64,000 bases of DNA from Holtermannia corniformis (lineage: Eukaryota; Basidiomycota; Tremellomycetes; Holtermanniales): the NCBI GenBank assembly GCA_001599935.1, contig BCIJ01000025.1, forward strand, positions 9,090 through 73,089, given 5' to 3'. How positions within the stretch are numbered: the stretch's first letter is position 1; each line of letters begins with the position of its first letter. This document shows positions 1-9,538 of the stretch, piece by piece. Under the pieces are notes generated by a model. It was not told the origin of the DNA and made no database searches. It was given only the letters and a program-made list of their open reading frames with translations. The position numbers and the translations under genes are program-made.

Positions 1-95
1 TTGAATGATCCTTGAATGAGTCTTGAATGAATCTTGAATGAATCTTGAATGACTTGTGAATGTGTCACGGGCCGAGGCTGGACCGGGTCGTGACA
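1..95 (-). repeat. 3' LTR of the gypsy element (partial)
   Basis: These 95 bp match 5471-5565 base for base. In minus-strand sense the LTR begins with TGTCACGACC at position 95. Both copies carry a short degenerate tandem of TTGAATGA-like units. The remaining ~470 bp lie left of the window. Confidence 0.95.
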
Positions 96-110
96 GTATC
101 CCCCCCCCAT
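96..110 (-). other. Polypurine tract of the gypsy element
   Basis: Nine consecutive C on the plus strand (100-108) read as a G9 purine run on the minus strand. The run stands directly upstream of the 3' LTR start at 95, where the plus-strand primer of an LTR retrotransposon belongs. Confidence 0.8.
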
Positions 111-226
111 AAGGCTGAGCTCCTGCGAAGCGTTTGAGATTTGCCTTAACGAAGTGGTGGTGGGAGATGGAGGAAAGCCTGTGAAGCCTGCCAAGAAGGT
201 CTGCGAATGTTGATTAAGGAAGGGGA

Positions 227-3200
227 TTAACGAGGTCGATTAGGGTGTCGTCTGTGGAAATCTTGAACCAAGTCGAGTGCGTTCTCCAGGTGCGAAAGTG
301 GTTCCCAAGTAGTATCGTTCGTATCGTTGTAGCCTTTCCAGTGGACAAGGTAGCGGAGCGGTTNGTGACGATAGCGGCGGTCCATCTTGCTGTCAAGGAT
401 GGCTTGNACCTCGAGTTCTTCTTCGCCNTTGACGATGACGGGTGGNGGNGGTTCTTGNGTACGACCAGTGATTTCATTGGGTCGGTACGGTTCCAGGAGG
501 TTGACNTGGAAGACGTTGTGAACNCGCATAGTGGAGGGGAGGTCGAGTTGGTACGCATGGGATGATATGCGTTTNGTGATNTTGAAAGGGCCCACGTAGC
601 GGTGGTCGAGTTTCTTGGCTTGACGACNGGTTGCGAAGTTACGTGTTGAGAGCCAGACTTGGTCACCGAGATTGTAGACGGGTGCGGGAAGGTGTTTCTT
701 GTCGTAGTGACGTGCCATGTTGTTGATGGCTGTCTTGACCTCGTCACAAAGGAAGTTGTGTAGTTTGCTAAGATCAACAACTTGCTGAACAGCGTGTGGT
801 GCGTTGGTCTCGATGGGAGCGGGAGCGAAGTCGGCTTTTGGGTGGTAGCCTTTGTTGGCAAAGAACGGGGACACGGTTGTTGATGAATGCGGGAGGTTGT
901 TGTACGCAAATTCGGCAAGTGGCAGGAGGGACGACCAGTTTGACTGCTGATAGTCCGTGAAGATGCGGAGGTATTGTTCGAGGGCTTGATTGACGATCTC
1001 GGTTTGACCATCAGATTGCGGATGGAACGCGGTACTGAAGTCCGCAGAGATGCCAAGGAGGCTGGTGAATGATTGCCAAAAACGGGACGTGAACTTGGCG
1101 CCACGGTCGGAGACAATGCTTGTTGGAATGCCGTGTTTCGAGAAGACGTGTGTGACGAATAGTGGACCGAGTTCCTCAGCGGTAAGGGTTGTTGTTGTTG
1201 GGAGGAAGATTGCCATCTTGGTGAGACGGTCAACGATGACGAGGATCGAGTTGAAGCCACTGGAAGCAGGAAGCTCCTCGATAAAGTCCATTGATATGGA
1301 CGACCAGGGGTACGGTGGAACGGGGAGTGACTTGAGTTCACCGTACGGTTTGTGATGACGAGATTTTGCCCGGTTGCAGACATCGCAGGTGGCAACATAG
1401 TCAAAGATGAAGGACTTCATCTTGGGCCACCAGTAGTCGCGCTGGACGAGTTGAAGGGTCTTGCGACGTCCAGGATGTCCCACGGTTGGACGGTCATGAC
1501 GTTCGGTGACGAGTTGGAGGCGAAGGGATTCAGGGATGTAGATCTTGCCATGACGAAGTAGAAGACCTCCGGGATTGACGGAGAAGTCGGTTGATGCGGG
1601 ATTATCTTTGGTAGCAGTGGCGAAGTCGTCTTGATCTTGCGCCTGACGGATGGAGTCTTGAAGTGTCGATGTAACGGTAAGATCGGTAGCGGTAGAGCGN
1701 AGATATTGACCAGGCTTGAGTAATTGCTGGAAGTTGTGCGGATTGGCAGCAACGGAGAGGCTTGAACCTTTGACAAGTGGGTGGACNTCGGGACGACGGG
1801 TTAAGGCGTCGGGCTTGGTCCCTTGGAGTCCTGGCCGGTACTTGATGACAAAGTTGAAGTCTGAGAGAAATTCGGACCAGCGGGCTTGACGACGATTGAG
1901 TTGCTTGGACGANGTAAAGTATTCGAGCGATCGGTGGTCTGTCAACACTTCAACGGTGTGTTGACTCCCTTCNAGATAGTGGCGATATTCCTTGAAGGCN
2001 GCGATAATGGCGAGCATCTCCTTGTCGTGAATCTCGTAGTTGAGTTCAGGAGGCGTCATTTTTCTGGAGAAGAAGGCGATAGGACGCAGCTCAGCGTTGT
2101 CGGTGCTGCAAGCTGGTTTTTGCGATAAGATAGCGGCGATAGCGTAGTCGGAGGCATCGGTTTCGAGTACGAGGACGGTAGCGGGATCGAAGTGTTTCAG
2201 CAGATTGGCTGAGGCGAAGGAAGACTTGAGAGCTGCGAAAGATTGTTCGGCAGCGGTTGACCAGGCGAAAGGTTGGTCCTTGCGAGTGAGTTGCGTAAGA
2301 GGGTGCGCAACGGCGGAGTAGTTCTTGATGAAGCGGCGATAAAAGTTGGCGAAGCCAAGGAATGATCGCGTCTCGTTGACATTGGTTGGCGTAGGCCAAT
2401 CCAGGATGCACTGGACTTTGGTTTGGTCCATGGTGATCCCGTGAGGGCCAATGACGTATCCGAGGAATTCGACTTGTTCCCGGTGAAATTCGCATTTTTC
2501 CGGCTTGGCGTAAAGCTTGGCTTGGCGAAGACGGTTGAGGACGGCGGTAACATGTTTGACGTGGGTGTCTTGATCTGGCGAATAGATTAAGATATCGTCC
2601 AGGTAGATGATGACGAAGACATCGAGCATGTCGCGGAAGGTGTGGTTCATGAGGTGTTGGAAAGACGCGGGTGCGTTAGTGAGGCCGAAGGGCATGACTT
2701 GGTATTCGAAGTGTCCATATCGAGTGCGGAAAGCAGTTTTCCATTCTTCACCTTTTGCGATGCGAAGGAGGTTGTAGGCGCCACGGAGGTCAATCTTGGT
2801 GAAGACTTTGGCTTGGCGAAGTCGGTCCAACAGCTCGGAGATGAGAGGCAACGGATAGCGGTTTTTGACGGTGATCTTGTTAAGTCCTCGGTAATCAACG
2901 CAAAGACGTAGGGACGCGTCTTTCTTTTTGACGAAGAGGATTGGAGCACCAGCTGGGGATTCAGATGGTCGGATGAATCCTTTCGCAAGGTTCTCGTCAA
3001 GGTATTCGCGAAGGGCCTTGAGTTCAGGCTCGGATAGCGAGTAGATCGGACCGAAGGGTGGTTGCTTNTCCGGTTGCAGCGGGATGGTATGATCAAAGGG
3101 ACGATGATCNGGTAGGGTATCGGCTCGCTGCTTGCTGAAGACATCGGCGAAGTGGCGATAGGTGGCTGGTACCAAAGCTGGAACAAGATCTTCTACCGTT

Positions 3201-3270
3201 GCTTGAAGACGAGCCTCTTCAGGCGGAGTGATAGTTGGCGGTGATGCTGGCGAAGCTGACGATGAGGACA

Positions 3271-3321
<51 letters not shown>

Positions 3322-4021
3322 CCTGCAGGGCTGTTGGTGCTTGCGATGCTGGCCCGTTGGAGGAGATGGTATTGGTCGACCAGTCGATATGAGGGTTGGT
3401 CTGGCGCAGCCAGGGAATGCCAAGGACGACGGGGATGTTGGCAAGGCGTGTGACTTGAAGTACGACAGTTTGACGTTGGAAGAGCTCCGTGAACATCGTA
3501 AGGTGGACCTCGTGTGTGATGGAGGGCGCAGCTTGACCGTTGATGAGGAACAGGTTCGTTGGTCGTGGTCGTGGGCGGAGGTAAAGCTGATGTTGACGAC
3601 AGAAGCGGTCATCAATGAAGTTTGCGGAAGCGCCAGAGTCGACCAGAGCAGGCCAGAAGGTGTTTGGACGCATGAAGGTGACGTTGGGCAGTGAAAATGG
3701 AAGAAGGAGATGCGGTGGGAGGATGGAGATGAGGTCTTGAGCAGTTGACGTGGTTGACAGGAGGTTAACGCTGTTGGCGTTGTTGAAAGGCCGTTGATTT
3801 GGGCTCCACAGGTCCGGGCCGGGCGGTGGCTGGGAGCCTAGGCATTTTCCGAATGGATATTGGTGTCCTCGATGATGTCGGTCGCTCTTGCACGGAAGGC
3901 TTGCTGCTGCGTAGGTAATTGGCGAGGTGACGATGATGTACGATGCGGAGGCGCTTGCGGACGAGGAGGCGCATGAGGGCACTTGCTGACGAGGTGTTTG
4001 TCGGATCCGCAGTATAGACAA
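227..4021 (-). CDS. pol: Pol polyprotein with C-terminal chromodomain
   Basis: The open frame of 1264 codons carries, in order, an aspartic protease (DSGA near residue 128), a poly-Ser linker coded by a trinucleotide repeat, reverse transcriptase (YLDDILIYS), RNase H ([12 protein letters not shown]), and integrase. The integrase has its HHCC zinc region (ending CDVCNRAKS) and catalytic core ([27 protein letters not shown]). A chromodomain ends the protein (YLVHWKGYN...TWEP). Position 4021 is a TTG, not an ATG, and the frame is -1 relative to gag with a 184-nt overlap, so expression as a Gag-Pol frameshift product is likely. The Ns leave several residues undetermined, but I see no stop. The copy may therefore be active, or a consensus of active copies. 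Confidence 0.95.
3269..3320 (+). repeat. (GAT)n trinucleotide microsatellite inside pol
   Basis: About 17 uninterrupted GAT/ATG units. In the pol frame it codes for a poly-Ser run between the protease and reverse transcriptase. Length changes in whole units keep the frame, so the tract can vary between copies without breaking pol. Confidence 0.9.
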
Positions 4022-4881
4022 AGGTCTTCGTTACGGCGACGTTCATATTCGTCCGGGTGCAAGCGTCCATTGCGGGTAAGGGGCGCAGCGGCAGTAGCGC
4101 GGAGTGCCTCGGGTTTGACGAAGGGGCGAGGTGACGAGTTGAAAGGTGACGGCGGGTTGACGAGTGTTCGGACTTGACCAGTGCGGTCACCACGTTCGAT
4201 AGAACGTTCAAAGATGCGGGAGTCGATAGAAACGGCTTTGTTCGTCATGTCCTTGAAGTCCGTAGGNTTGCCAATGCGTGCAAATTCGTCTTTGATGTTG
4301 TCCTTGAGACCGTGGTAAAATTGAGCGGTCTTTGCGGCATCGTTCCATTCCAGACGAGTGGCGTAGCGTTGGAAATCGGCAAGGTAGGTGGCAACGGAGC
4401 CTCGTTGACGTAGAGCAAAAAGTTGACGCTCAGCGGTTGCTTTCTCNTCAGGGTCGCCAAAGGTAGAGCGGAGTTCGGTGCAGAAGAGGTTGAAATTGTC
4501 CATAAAGTCCGGTTGGGGCGTCATCNAGACGTAAGGTTGGAACCAAAGGAAGGCCGTGTCGCGCAGGAACGTTCCAGTGTAGATGATCTTGCTCTTCTCC
4601 GTGGGGAAACGACGGGTTTGAAGTTGAATGACCATGCTAACTTGTGTGAGGAATGGTTCGAGCTTTGTGCGATGACCGGTAAAGAATTCGGGTTGCGCCA
4701 CCTTCGGTTCAGGCGGAGCAGCGGCTTGAGCTTGAGGCGCAGGTGCGTTCGGACCATTTTGCAAAGCGACTAGTTGGTTGTTGAGCGTGGTGTTGTTTTG
4801 TTCCAGCGCGCCAAGACTAGCTTGAAGTTGCGTGATCGTTGCTTCCAATGTTGCCATGCGTTGAGCCGAAGTTTGAGCCAT
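3838..4881 (-). CDS. gag: Gag protein with CCHC zinc knuckle
   Basis: A 347-residue structural protein starting at a true ATG (4881). Its N-terminus is a coiled coil with repeated Q and L, and a Pro/Ala-rich linker follows. A retrotransposon-gag domain comes next (PEFFTGHR...LEPFLTQV, then LADFQRYATRLEW), and near the C-terminus lies a CX2CX4HX4C knuckle ([14 protein letters not shown]) for binding genomic RNA. It ends in TAG at 3838-3840 inside the first part of the pol frame. Length and layout are usual for Gag of fungal chromoviruses. Confidence 0.93.
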   Translation of the reverse strand: MAQTSAQRMATLEATITQLQASLGALEQNNTTLNNQLVALQNGPNAPAPQAQAAAPPEPKVAQPEFFTGHRTKLEPFLTQVSMVIQLQTRRFPTEKSKIIYTGTFLRDTAFLWFQPYVXMTPQPDFMDNFNLFCTELRSTFGDPXEKATAERQLFALRQRGSVATYLADFQRYATRLEWNDAAKTAQFYHGLKDNIKDEFARIGXPTDFKDMTNKAVSIDSRIFERSIERGDRTGQVRTLVNPPSPFNSSPRPFVKPEALRATAAAPLTRNGRLHPDEYERRRNEDLCLYCGSDKHLVSKCPHAPPRPQAPPHRTSSSPRQLPTQQQAFRARATDIIEDTNIHSENA

Positions 4882-4985
4882 CTTGACGAAGTGACGGAAG
4901 GGAGCGAAGTGTCGAGAGGAAGGGGACGAAGTGTCGAAGGAGACGGAGGATTACCAGGAGAGTTTTCAACCCAATCACAAGCGTG

Positions 4986-4998
4986 AAGGATCGATTCT
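4986..4998 (-). other. Self-priming primer-binding site (Tf1 type)
   Basis: Two bases inside the end of the 5' LTR, the minus strand reads AGAATCGATCCTT. No tRNA-type TGG start is present. The same 13 bases occur on the plus strand at 5229-5241 inside the LTR, so the element's RNA contains the exact reverse complement, AAGGATCGATTCT, at its expected 5' end. In Tf1-group elements the RNA 5' end folds back onto the PBS to prime minus-strand DNA, and that arrangement fits here. Confidence 0.75.
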
Positions 4999-5000
4999 TC

Positions 5001-5565
5001 TGTTACGACCCGTACCCGGTTGGTCAGGCCGAGCCGAGTGGACAACGAAGGGTGCCACGAGACGAGTCTTGTGAAAGGGTTGGACGGCGGTGGGTTGCCT
5101 GAGGATCGGACTGCGGTGGCAACGCAGCAGGCAATGACGAAGTCGACGACGAAGGCGGAGACAAGGCTTGACGTTGATCTTGAGCTGTCGACTGTTGACC
5201 AGTGCTAGGATTGCACAAGTAACATATGAGAATCGATCCTTGGGAAGAAGACCCAAGGGCGATTCTGGCTGGCTTTATATACAAAAACTGGCTTTCGACT
5301 TTCAGTCCCAATTCCTCTCAATTCCTCTCAAGGATCTTTCTTGATTCTTCCGTGAGGGGTCCTTGAGTCTCGTGGGCTTTCCTTGAGTCCCTCACGAAGC
5401 CTCCTTGATCTTCTCATGGATTATTCTTGATTCTCTCATGAATTATTCTTGATCTGCTCATGAATGATTCTTGAATGATCCTTGAATGAGTCTTGAATGA
5501 ATCTTGAATGAATCTTGAATGACTTGTGAATGTGTCACGGGCCGAGGCTGGACCGGGTCGTGACA
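5001..5565 (-). repeat. 5' LTR of the gypsy element (565 bp)
   Basis: The boundaries are TGTCACGACC (minus strand, starting at 5565) and GGGTCGTAACA (ending at 5001), which form imperfect inverted ends. Inside are a TATA box, a hairpin, the self-primer sequence, and the same TTGAATGA-rich array as in the left LTR. The right flank begins CCAAG. Confidence 0.9.
5229..5281 (-). promoter_or_regulatory. LTR core promoter: TATA box, hairpin and predicted RNA 5' end
   Basis: On the minus strand TATATAAA occupies 5281-5274. Downstream lies a 7-bp perfect stem (5252-5258 with 5238-5244, 7-nt loop), then the self-primer sequence starting at 5241. The 33-40 nt spacing from TATA to 5241 suits transcription starting at or just before the self-primer. 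The start site itself is inferred from this geometry. Confidence 0.6.
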
Positions 5566-5937
5566 CCAAGAGGTTGTACGACACCCTCGCCACCGTCATT
5601 CCCGGAGGGCGAAACTACGTACCTGGGACAGCCACTACAGACAGCCAGTGGGCGGTCCTTCGGCGATTCAGTCGTCAAAGTCGATTGGCGGCGGTTTCGA
5701 GGCTTCAAGCTCAAGACGATGACTTGAAGGGTGGTCGCAACAAGTCAAAGGCGGCGGCGGCGGCGCGGCAAGCCAAGCCGCGCAGGCACGATCCGCGGTG
5801 CGCCGATCCGCGGTGCAAGACCGATCCACGGTGCGCAACCGTTTNGCAAGTTGGCGTGGCGGCCGTGATCATCATCATCATCATGATCACCCTTGGCTAC
5901 GCCGTCGCCAAGATGAGCATCGTCGCTCGTGGGGGAG
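5566..5937 (+). mobile_element. Remnant of a second LTR element, ending in a polypurine tract
   Basis: The stretch is directly interrupted by the gypsy LTR on its left. A 177-codon open frame crosses it (5526-6059) but resembles nothing I recognise. It contains a threefold short tandem (ATCCGCGGTGC-like, about 5790-5835) and a (CAT)n run. It ends with CGTGGGGGAG next to TGTTGGA at 5938, the PPT/LTR junction typical of Ty1/copia elements. An N at 5845, the only N outside the gypsy element, suggests this is repeated DNA as well. Assignment to copia rests on that junction alone. Confidence 0.4.
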
Positions 5938-6383
5938 TGTTGGATTACGCCACTCAGCCAGCCATCAGGGCGGACGACGCGGCGGGCGACGCCGCATCTG
6001 GCGAACACTACATCCGGCGCGGATGTAGCCAAGACAAGTCTGGCGCGCAGAGGATGTAGGCAAGACGCCTAGGATACTGCATCCGGCGAGACATCAGGGA
6101 CGTCAGAGTTGTAGGCGAAAGCCTACAAAGTAGAGCCGTAGCGAGCGAGATGCATCACGGTTCTTCCCCAATCTAACAGGAATACTTAACGACGTCAGTC
6201 ATGTGGGCACCGGCCGCCGTCAAGACGTTTGTCATTCACCTAGCTCACAATCTCAACTTGCCAAATGATGAGTTGTAGTACAAGATGTGAATGAATATTC
6301 ATAGTGATGGGGCTGAGATGGCTGCACGTTGAAGTGCACACAGACAGCGTAGATCCTATCCTCGTCTCGCTCTAGATACAACA
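5938..6383 (+). repeat. Candidate copia-type LTR (446 bp)
   Basis: Starts TGTTGGATTA right after a purine tract and ends GATACAACA, giving 5-bp inverted ends TGTTG/CAACA. It holds three closely spaced hairpins (6008-6028, 6057-6071, 6109-6128). Only one copy is in the window, so the right end is a proposal. Confidence 0.45.
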
Positions 6384-6398
6384 ATCAATCGAAACCGC

Positions 6399-6535
6399 TC
6401 AAACACCCCGCAACCCATCGTGTCCATAAATATCCACATAGCTCGGCGGTGGTAGTGCGTCCCGTTCACTTCACTCTGACCCTCCAAACATCGAGTCTAC
6501 AAGCTGACCCCGAGGCCAATGCTGCCGACCGTCCG
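6399..6535 (-). pseudogene. Duplicated 3' end of the Ser/Thr-rich membrane protein gene
   Basis: About 130 bp match 7415-7552 at roughly 94% identity by eye. The match includes the last ~45 codons and the C-terminal YGHDGLRG; the copy ends in Val and TGA where the intact gene has Ile and TAG. Similarity stops abruptly at about 6535 and no upstream part of the gene is present, so this is a non-functional tail fragment. It lies right beside the candidate copia LTR. Confidence 0.8.
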
Positions 6536-6539
6536 TGAC

Positions 6540-6945
6540 CCCGGGGTTGAGCAGCTGCTACTACAGTCGGTGGACGGGGCATGGCTTCGCTCCCTTGTCC
6601 ATGAGCGTGGCAAATTCAGGTGTGTGTCTGTTGGGTCGTAGCAGTCCAATATGTGGGGGAGTTGATGGCATTCGAAGATGGAGATGAGACAAATGCCTAT
6701 ATCGAAGCGGACATATCAAGGTGGCGCTTGCGTCTGAGTATAGCCACAGTGTCGCAGCCCAGAGCCCAATTGAAAGTTGCCAGTCGTATCAAAGGATGGC
6801 AATGACAAAGCATGACGGCAGTGTCCATTGTCATCCAGCGTTGGTCGGCTGGAGCGGACTATCAAGCGGAGCCCTGCGCTCTTGCAAGGATGGGATAAAG
6901 CCGGGTTGATCGCAGTTCTTAAGACCTTCACACTTCACAATCAGT
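6540..6945. other. No gene recognised
   Basis: Only short overlapping frames with no family resemblance and no clear splice pattern. It separates the duplicated tail from the small frame at 6946. Confidence 0.5.
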
Positions 6946-7182
6946 ATGAGCGCCGCAAGCATTAGACGTACGGCAGCTGAGATCGGGCAAGATATCACCG
7001 ATGCGGTTGTGGATGGTGTATCCCACATCGTTGACGCGGCGGGCGCTACCGCCGATTTCACCAGTCAAGTGACGAATTACCTGACCACCTCTCCCAGTTG
7101 GGCGCCAACGGCCATTGCGACCTTTATCACGTCGCTGCGAGCCAACCTGACTACGCAAGTGGGTAACGACGATGATGAGTGA
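6946..7182 (+). CDS. Small hypothetical protein (78 aa)
   Basis: A compact ATG-started frame with alternating alanine-rich and hydrophobic helical segments (IGQDITDAVVDGVSHIVDAA) and an acidic end (GNDDDE). It has no signal peptide and no family that I recognise. Upstream exons cannot be excluded. The coherent composition argues for a real gene, but the short length keeps the call weak. Confidence 0.35.
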   Translation: MSAASIRRTAAEIGQDITDAVVDGVSHIVDAAGATADFTSQVTNYLTTSPSWAPTAIATFITSLRANLTTQVGNDDDE

Positions 7183-7414
7183 TGATCCCTCACTGCAAGA
7201 CCCTACGACGTCGATGAATCAGTAGGCAATCTGCCACAGCTTTCAGACACCACACGGTGTTCGAACTATATGTGCAAAGTTACTTACTTTGTCATGACGC
7301 CCTGATTTTCGAGGCTTTGCTGCTCTCATGGGTAATCAGATGACCTGTAAGGGGCAAGCGGCCTGCATCCATGCGTCCACATACTGTTTCATACAACTGC
7401 CAAGCCTCGGCCCC

Positions 7415-8612
7415 CTAGATGCCCCGTAACCCATCGTGCCCATAAATATCCACATAGCTCGGCGGCGGTAGTGCGTCCCGTTCACTTCGCTCTGACCCTC
7501 CAAACATCGAGTCTACACGCTGAGCCCGAGGCCAATGCTGCCGATCGTCACCAGGCGCAAAGCTCGCGTCTGATCGACCCGATTCAGTTGGCGGTGGGCC
7601 GGGATATCCTCGCTCGCGTCGGGTGGGTAGCGGGTCCCGGAATGGGTTCGAAAGCGTGCGGGAAGGAAGGGAGGCGTTTGGCGTTTGCATCGTTGGACTC
7701 GGTGCACTTAGAGTGCCGAGAGTACCCTCGGGCGTGGGCGTGCCAGCGTACCGCATGACGCGGTGCAAACTTACAGGAGGGCTCGAGCCTGTATTCGAAC
7801 GCCTGCGCTGTTCTCGACCATTGCGCCACCCAACATCCGAAGTGGACGAGATGGTCAATGTGCGTGCCAGACTCGAGCCGTCGACGGCGAACGCGTCAAG
7901 CTCAGAGTCGGTACCAGTCTCCGCGCCCGATCTCCGGCGAGGGTCGACGTTGATCTCGCTACTGTAGCCCAAGGAGGGGGCATGTCTCAGCCGAATGGGG
8001 TCGAGCGGTGATATAGGAGAAGTCGAGTCAAGATGGATTGTTGAAGGATGGTCGATGGTATAACGGTCTCCCAAGAGATCCATCTGATCGTCTGCACTAC
8101 GTCTGCGAGAAGGTTTGTCTCGTACAGGCGTATTACGCCGTGATGCACGTCGACGGCGATGGCGACGGTGTACACAACAGTAGATGCTAATGAGGACAAC
8201 GACGACCGCAGCTGACGCCCCGGCAAGCGCTGCAATCCCGCCGGGCGTCCTGTCGCTCGTCAGTACGACGGACTGCGTAACAATGTGGAACTCACGTGAT
8301 GAAGGACTGTATCTGCTCCCCAATGCTCGTGCTGCCGTTGACGTTGTCACTGGAACCAGTGGCATCGGAGCTCGTTCGGTTGCCAGAGTAGGCACTCGTA
8401 CTGCTCTCCTCTTGGAAGGACGAGGATTGAACGGGAGGGAGTACTTGACTACTTGCAAAGTAGTATGAAGACAAACTGACGGCGTCAGGGCTTGACGTCG
8501 TTGGCGACGCCGAGTAAACGCTCGACCGCGCCGGTCCACTAGACTGTTGCGTCGCCGAGCTGACAGATAGAGAGGGCGGAAAGCTCGCTACGGCTGACGA
8601 GTTGGACGCCAT
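7415..8612 (-). CDS. Ser/Thr-rich single-pass membrane protein
   Basis: Two exons, 8612-8296 and 8249-7415, joined over a 46-nt intron (GTGAGT...CTGAC...CAG), give 383 residues. The N-terminal ~100 residues are almost entirely Ser/Thr/Ala/Val/Gln, as in O-mannosylated ectodomains. A transmembrane helix follows (GGIAALAGASAAVVVVLISI), with a Cys-Cys and an Arg/His-rich stop-transfer (CCVHRRHRRRR). The cytoplasmic tail is long, disordered and Ser/Pro-rich. The layout resembles fungal wall-stress sensors or Mid2-like proteins, but no WSC or Cys-rich domain is present, so a sensor role is only a guess. A copy of its last ~130 bp lies at 6399-6535. Confidence 0.8.
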
Positions 8613-9538
8613 GTTTCCGGCGGTGCGGACCCCGTTGACGCCGCTGTGCAGTCAACAAAAGGCTGCGCTTGGACGAAGCTTCTTGGCGCGACGTGTCTGC
8701 ACGTGGGAAGATGATTGCACAACCCTTCCAGCAGTACTCCGCAGGTCTGAATGAGTGCTGCTGTCTTGATGACAGACTGCCGTTCTCGCCTCGTTGTCAA
8801 TGTTACCGCCGGATGCCCCCCGAATTCGGCGCGCAGTCCTTCCCGAGCTTGGAAAGGTACCGACACGATAATTACGTAAACGCGAGCTGTTCACCAAGTC
8901 TGCTGATCACTCCAATCTCGGTGTATTGGACACATACGGCGATGGACCCGGTTGTTATAACAAACGCCTCGGCACAAGGCAAAGCACATATAGGATTGGG
9001 GGAAAGGGGTGTTTATGGCCCCTGATTCTCTCGTCTGTGCTCTGCCATCCGAGCTCGTCGCTGATGGTTAGGAAATGTTCAAGCATCGCAAAAAGGTGCT
9101 CAACTCTTGTTCGCTGTGTGTCCACTCAGACAAACGGCAGTCATGAACTGTGTACCCTACGTTGCAAATCACCTGGACAGACCGTGCTCAAAGGCTAGGC
9201 TCGGGTGCTGCCAAACTCTGGCGCCAGAACGCCCACGGCTACATAGCGGTCTCGTCGCAATCTAACGCCCGCCAGTCCGCTCGGTTCGGTTCTCGGCGAA
9301 TACAACTACTGGCGTCAGTCGGTCTGATTCGAAAGAAACGGCTTTGCATCGCCGCATAGGGGACGATCCGGGGCAACTCAAAAGGCGGGCACCGACGTGG
9401 GCGAACGACCATCACATCAGCTTTCACAAGACAGTCTCTACTCGCTCTTTGACACTTTACTTTGCTCTCTTGCATCTTTATCGCCGGTCGATTCAATACT
9501 ACCACTCAACTTTTTGGTCTCATACACGTCAACCGATC
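8613..9538. other. Intergenic region upstream of the repeat-peptide gene
   Basis: No gene is supported. Divergent promoter space between the membrane-protein gene (start 8612, minus) and the repeat-peptide gene (start 9539, plus). Its right ~100 bp are pyrimidine-rich, as is common in fungal 5' leaders. Confidence 0.5.

Larger units (their letters stand above)
1..5565 (-). mobile_element. Ty3/gypsy chromovirus LTR retrotransposon, left LTR cut by the window edge
   Basis: A near-complete element lies on the minus strand in the order 5' LTR (5001-5565), self-priming PBS (4986-4998), gag (4881-3838), pol (4021-227), polypurine tract (96-110), 3' LTR (95 to beyond position 1). Pol order is protease, RT, RNase H, integrase, chromodomain, which defines a chromovirus. 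The 95 bp of left LTR in view are identical to 5471-5565 of the right LTR, so insertion is recent or the copies were homogenised. Twenty-one N bases lie inside the element, mostly in pol and elsewhere in gag, as expected when several near-identical copies are merged in an assembly. The left flank is outside the window, so no target-site duplication can be checked. Confidence 0.95.

Noticed and set aside
3235..3453. Plus-strand frame with a long poly-Met run, and minus-strand poly-His frame
   Set aside because: Both are other-frame readings of the GAT microsatellite inside pol.
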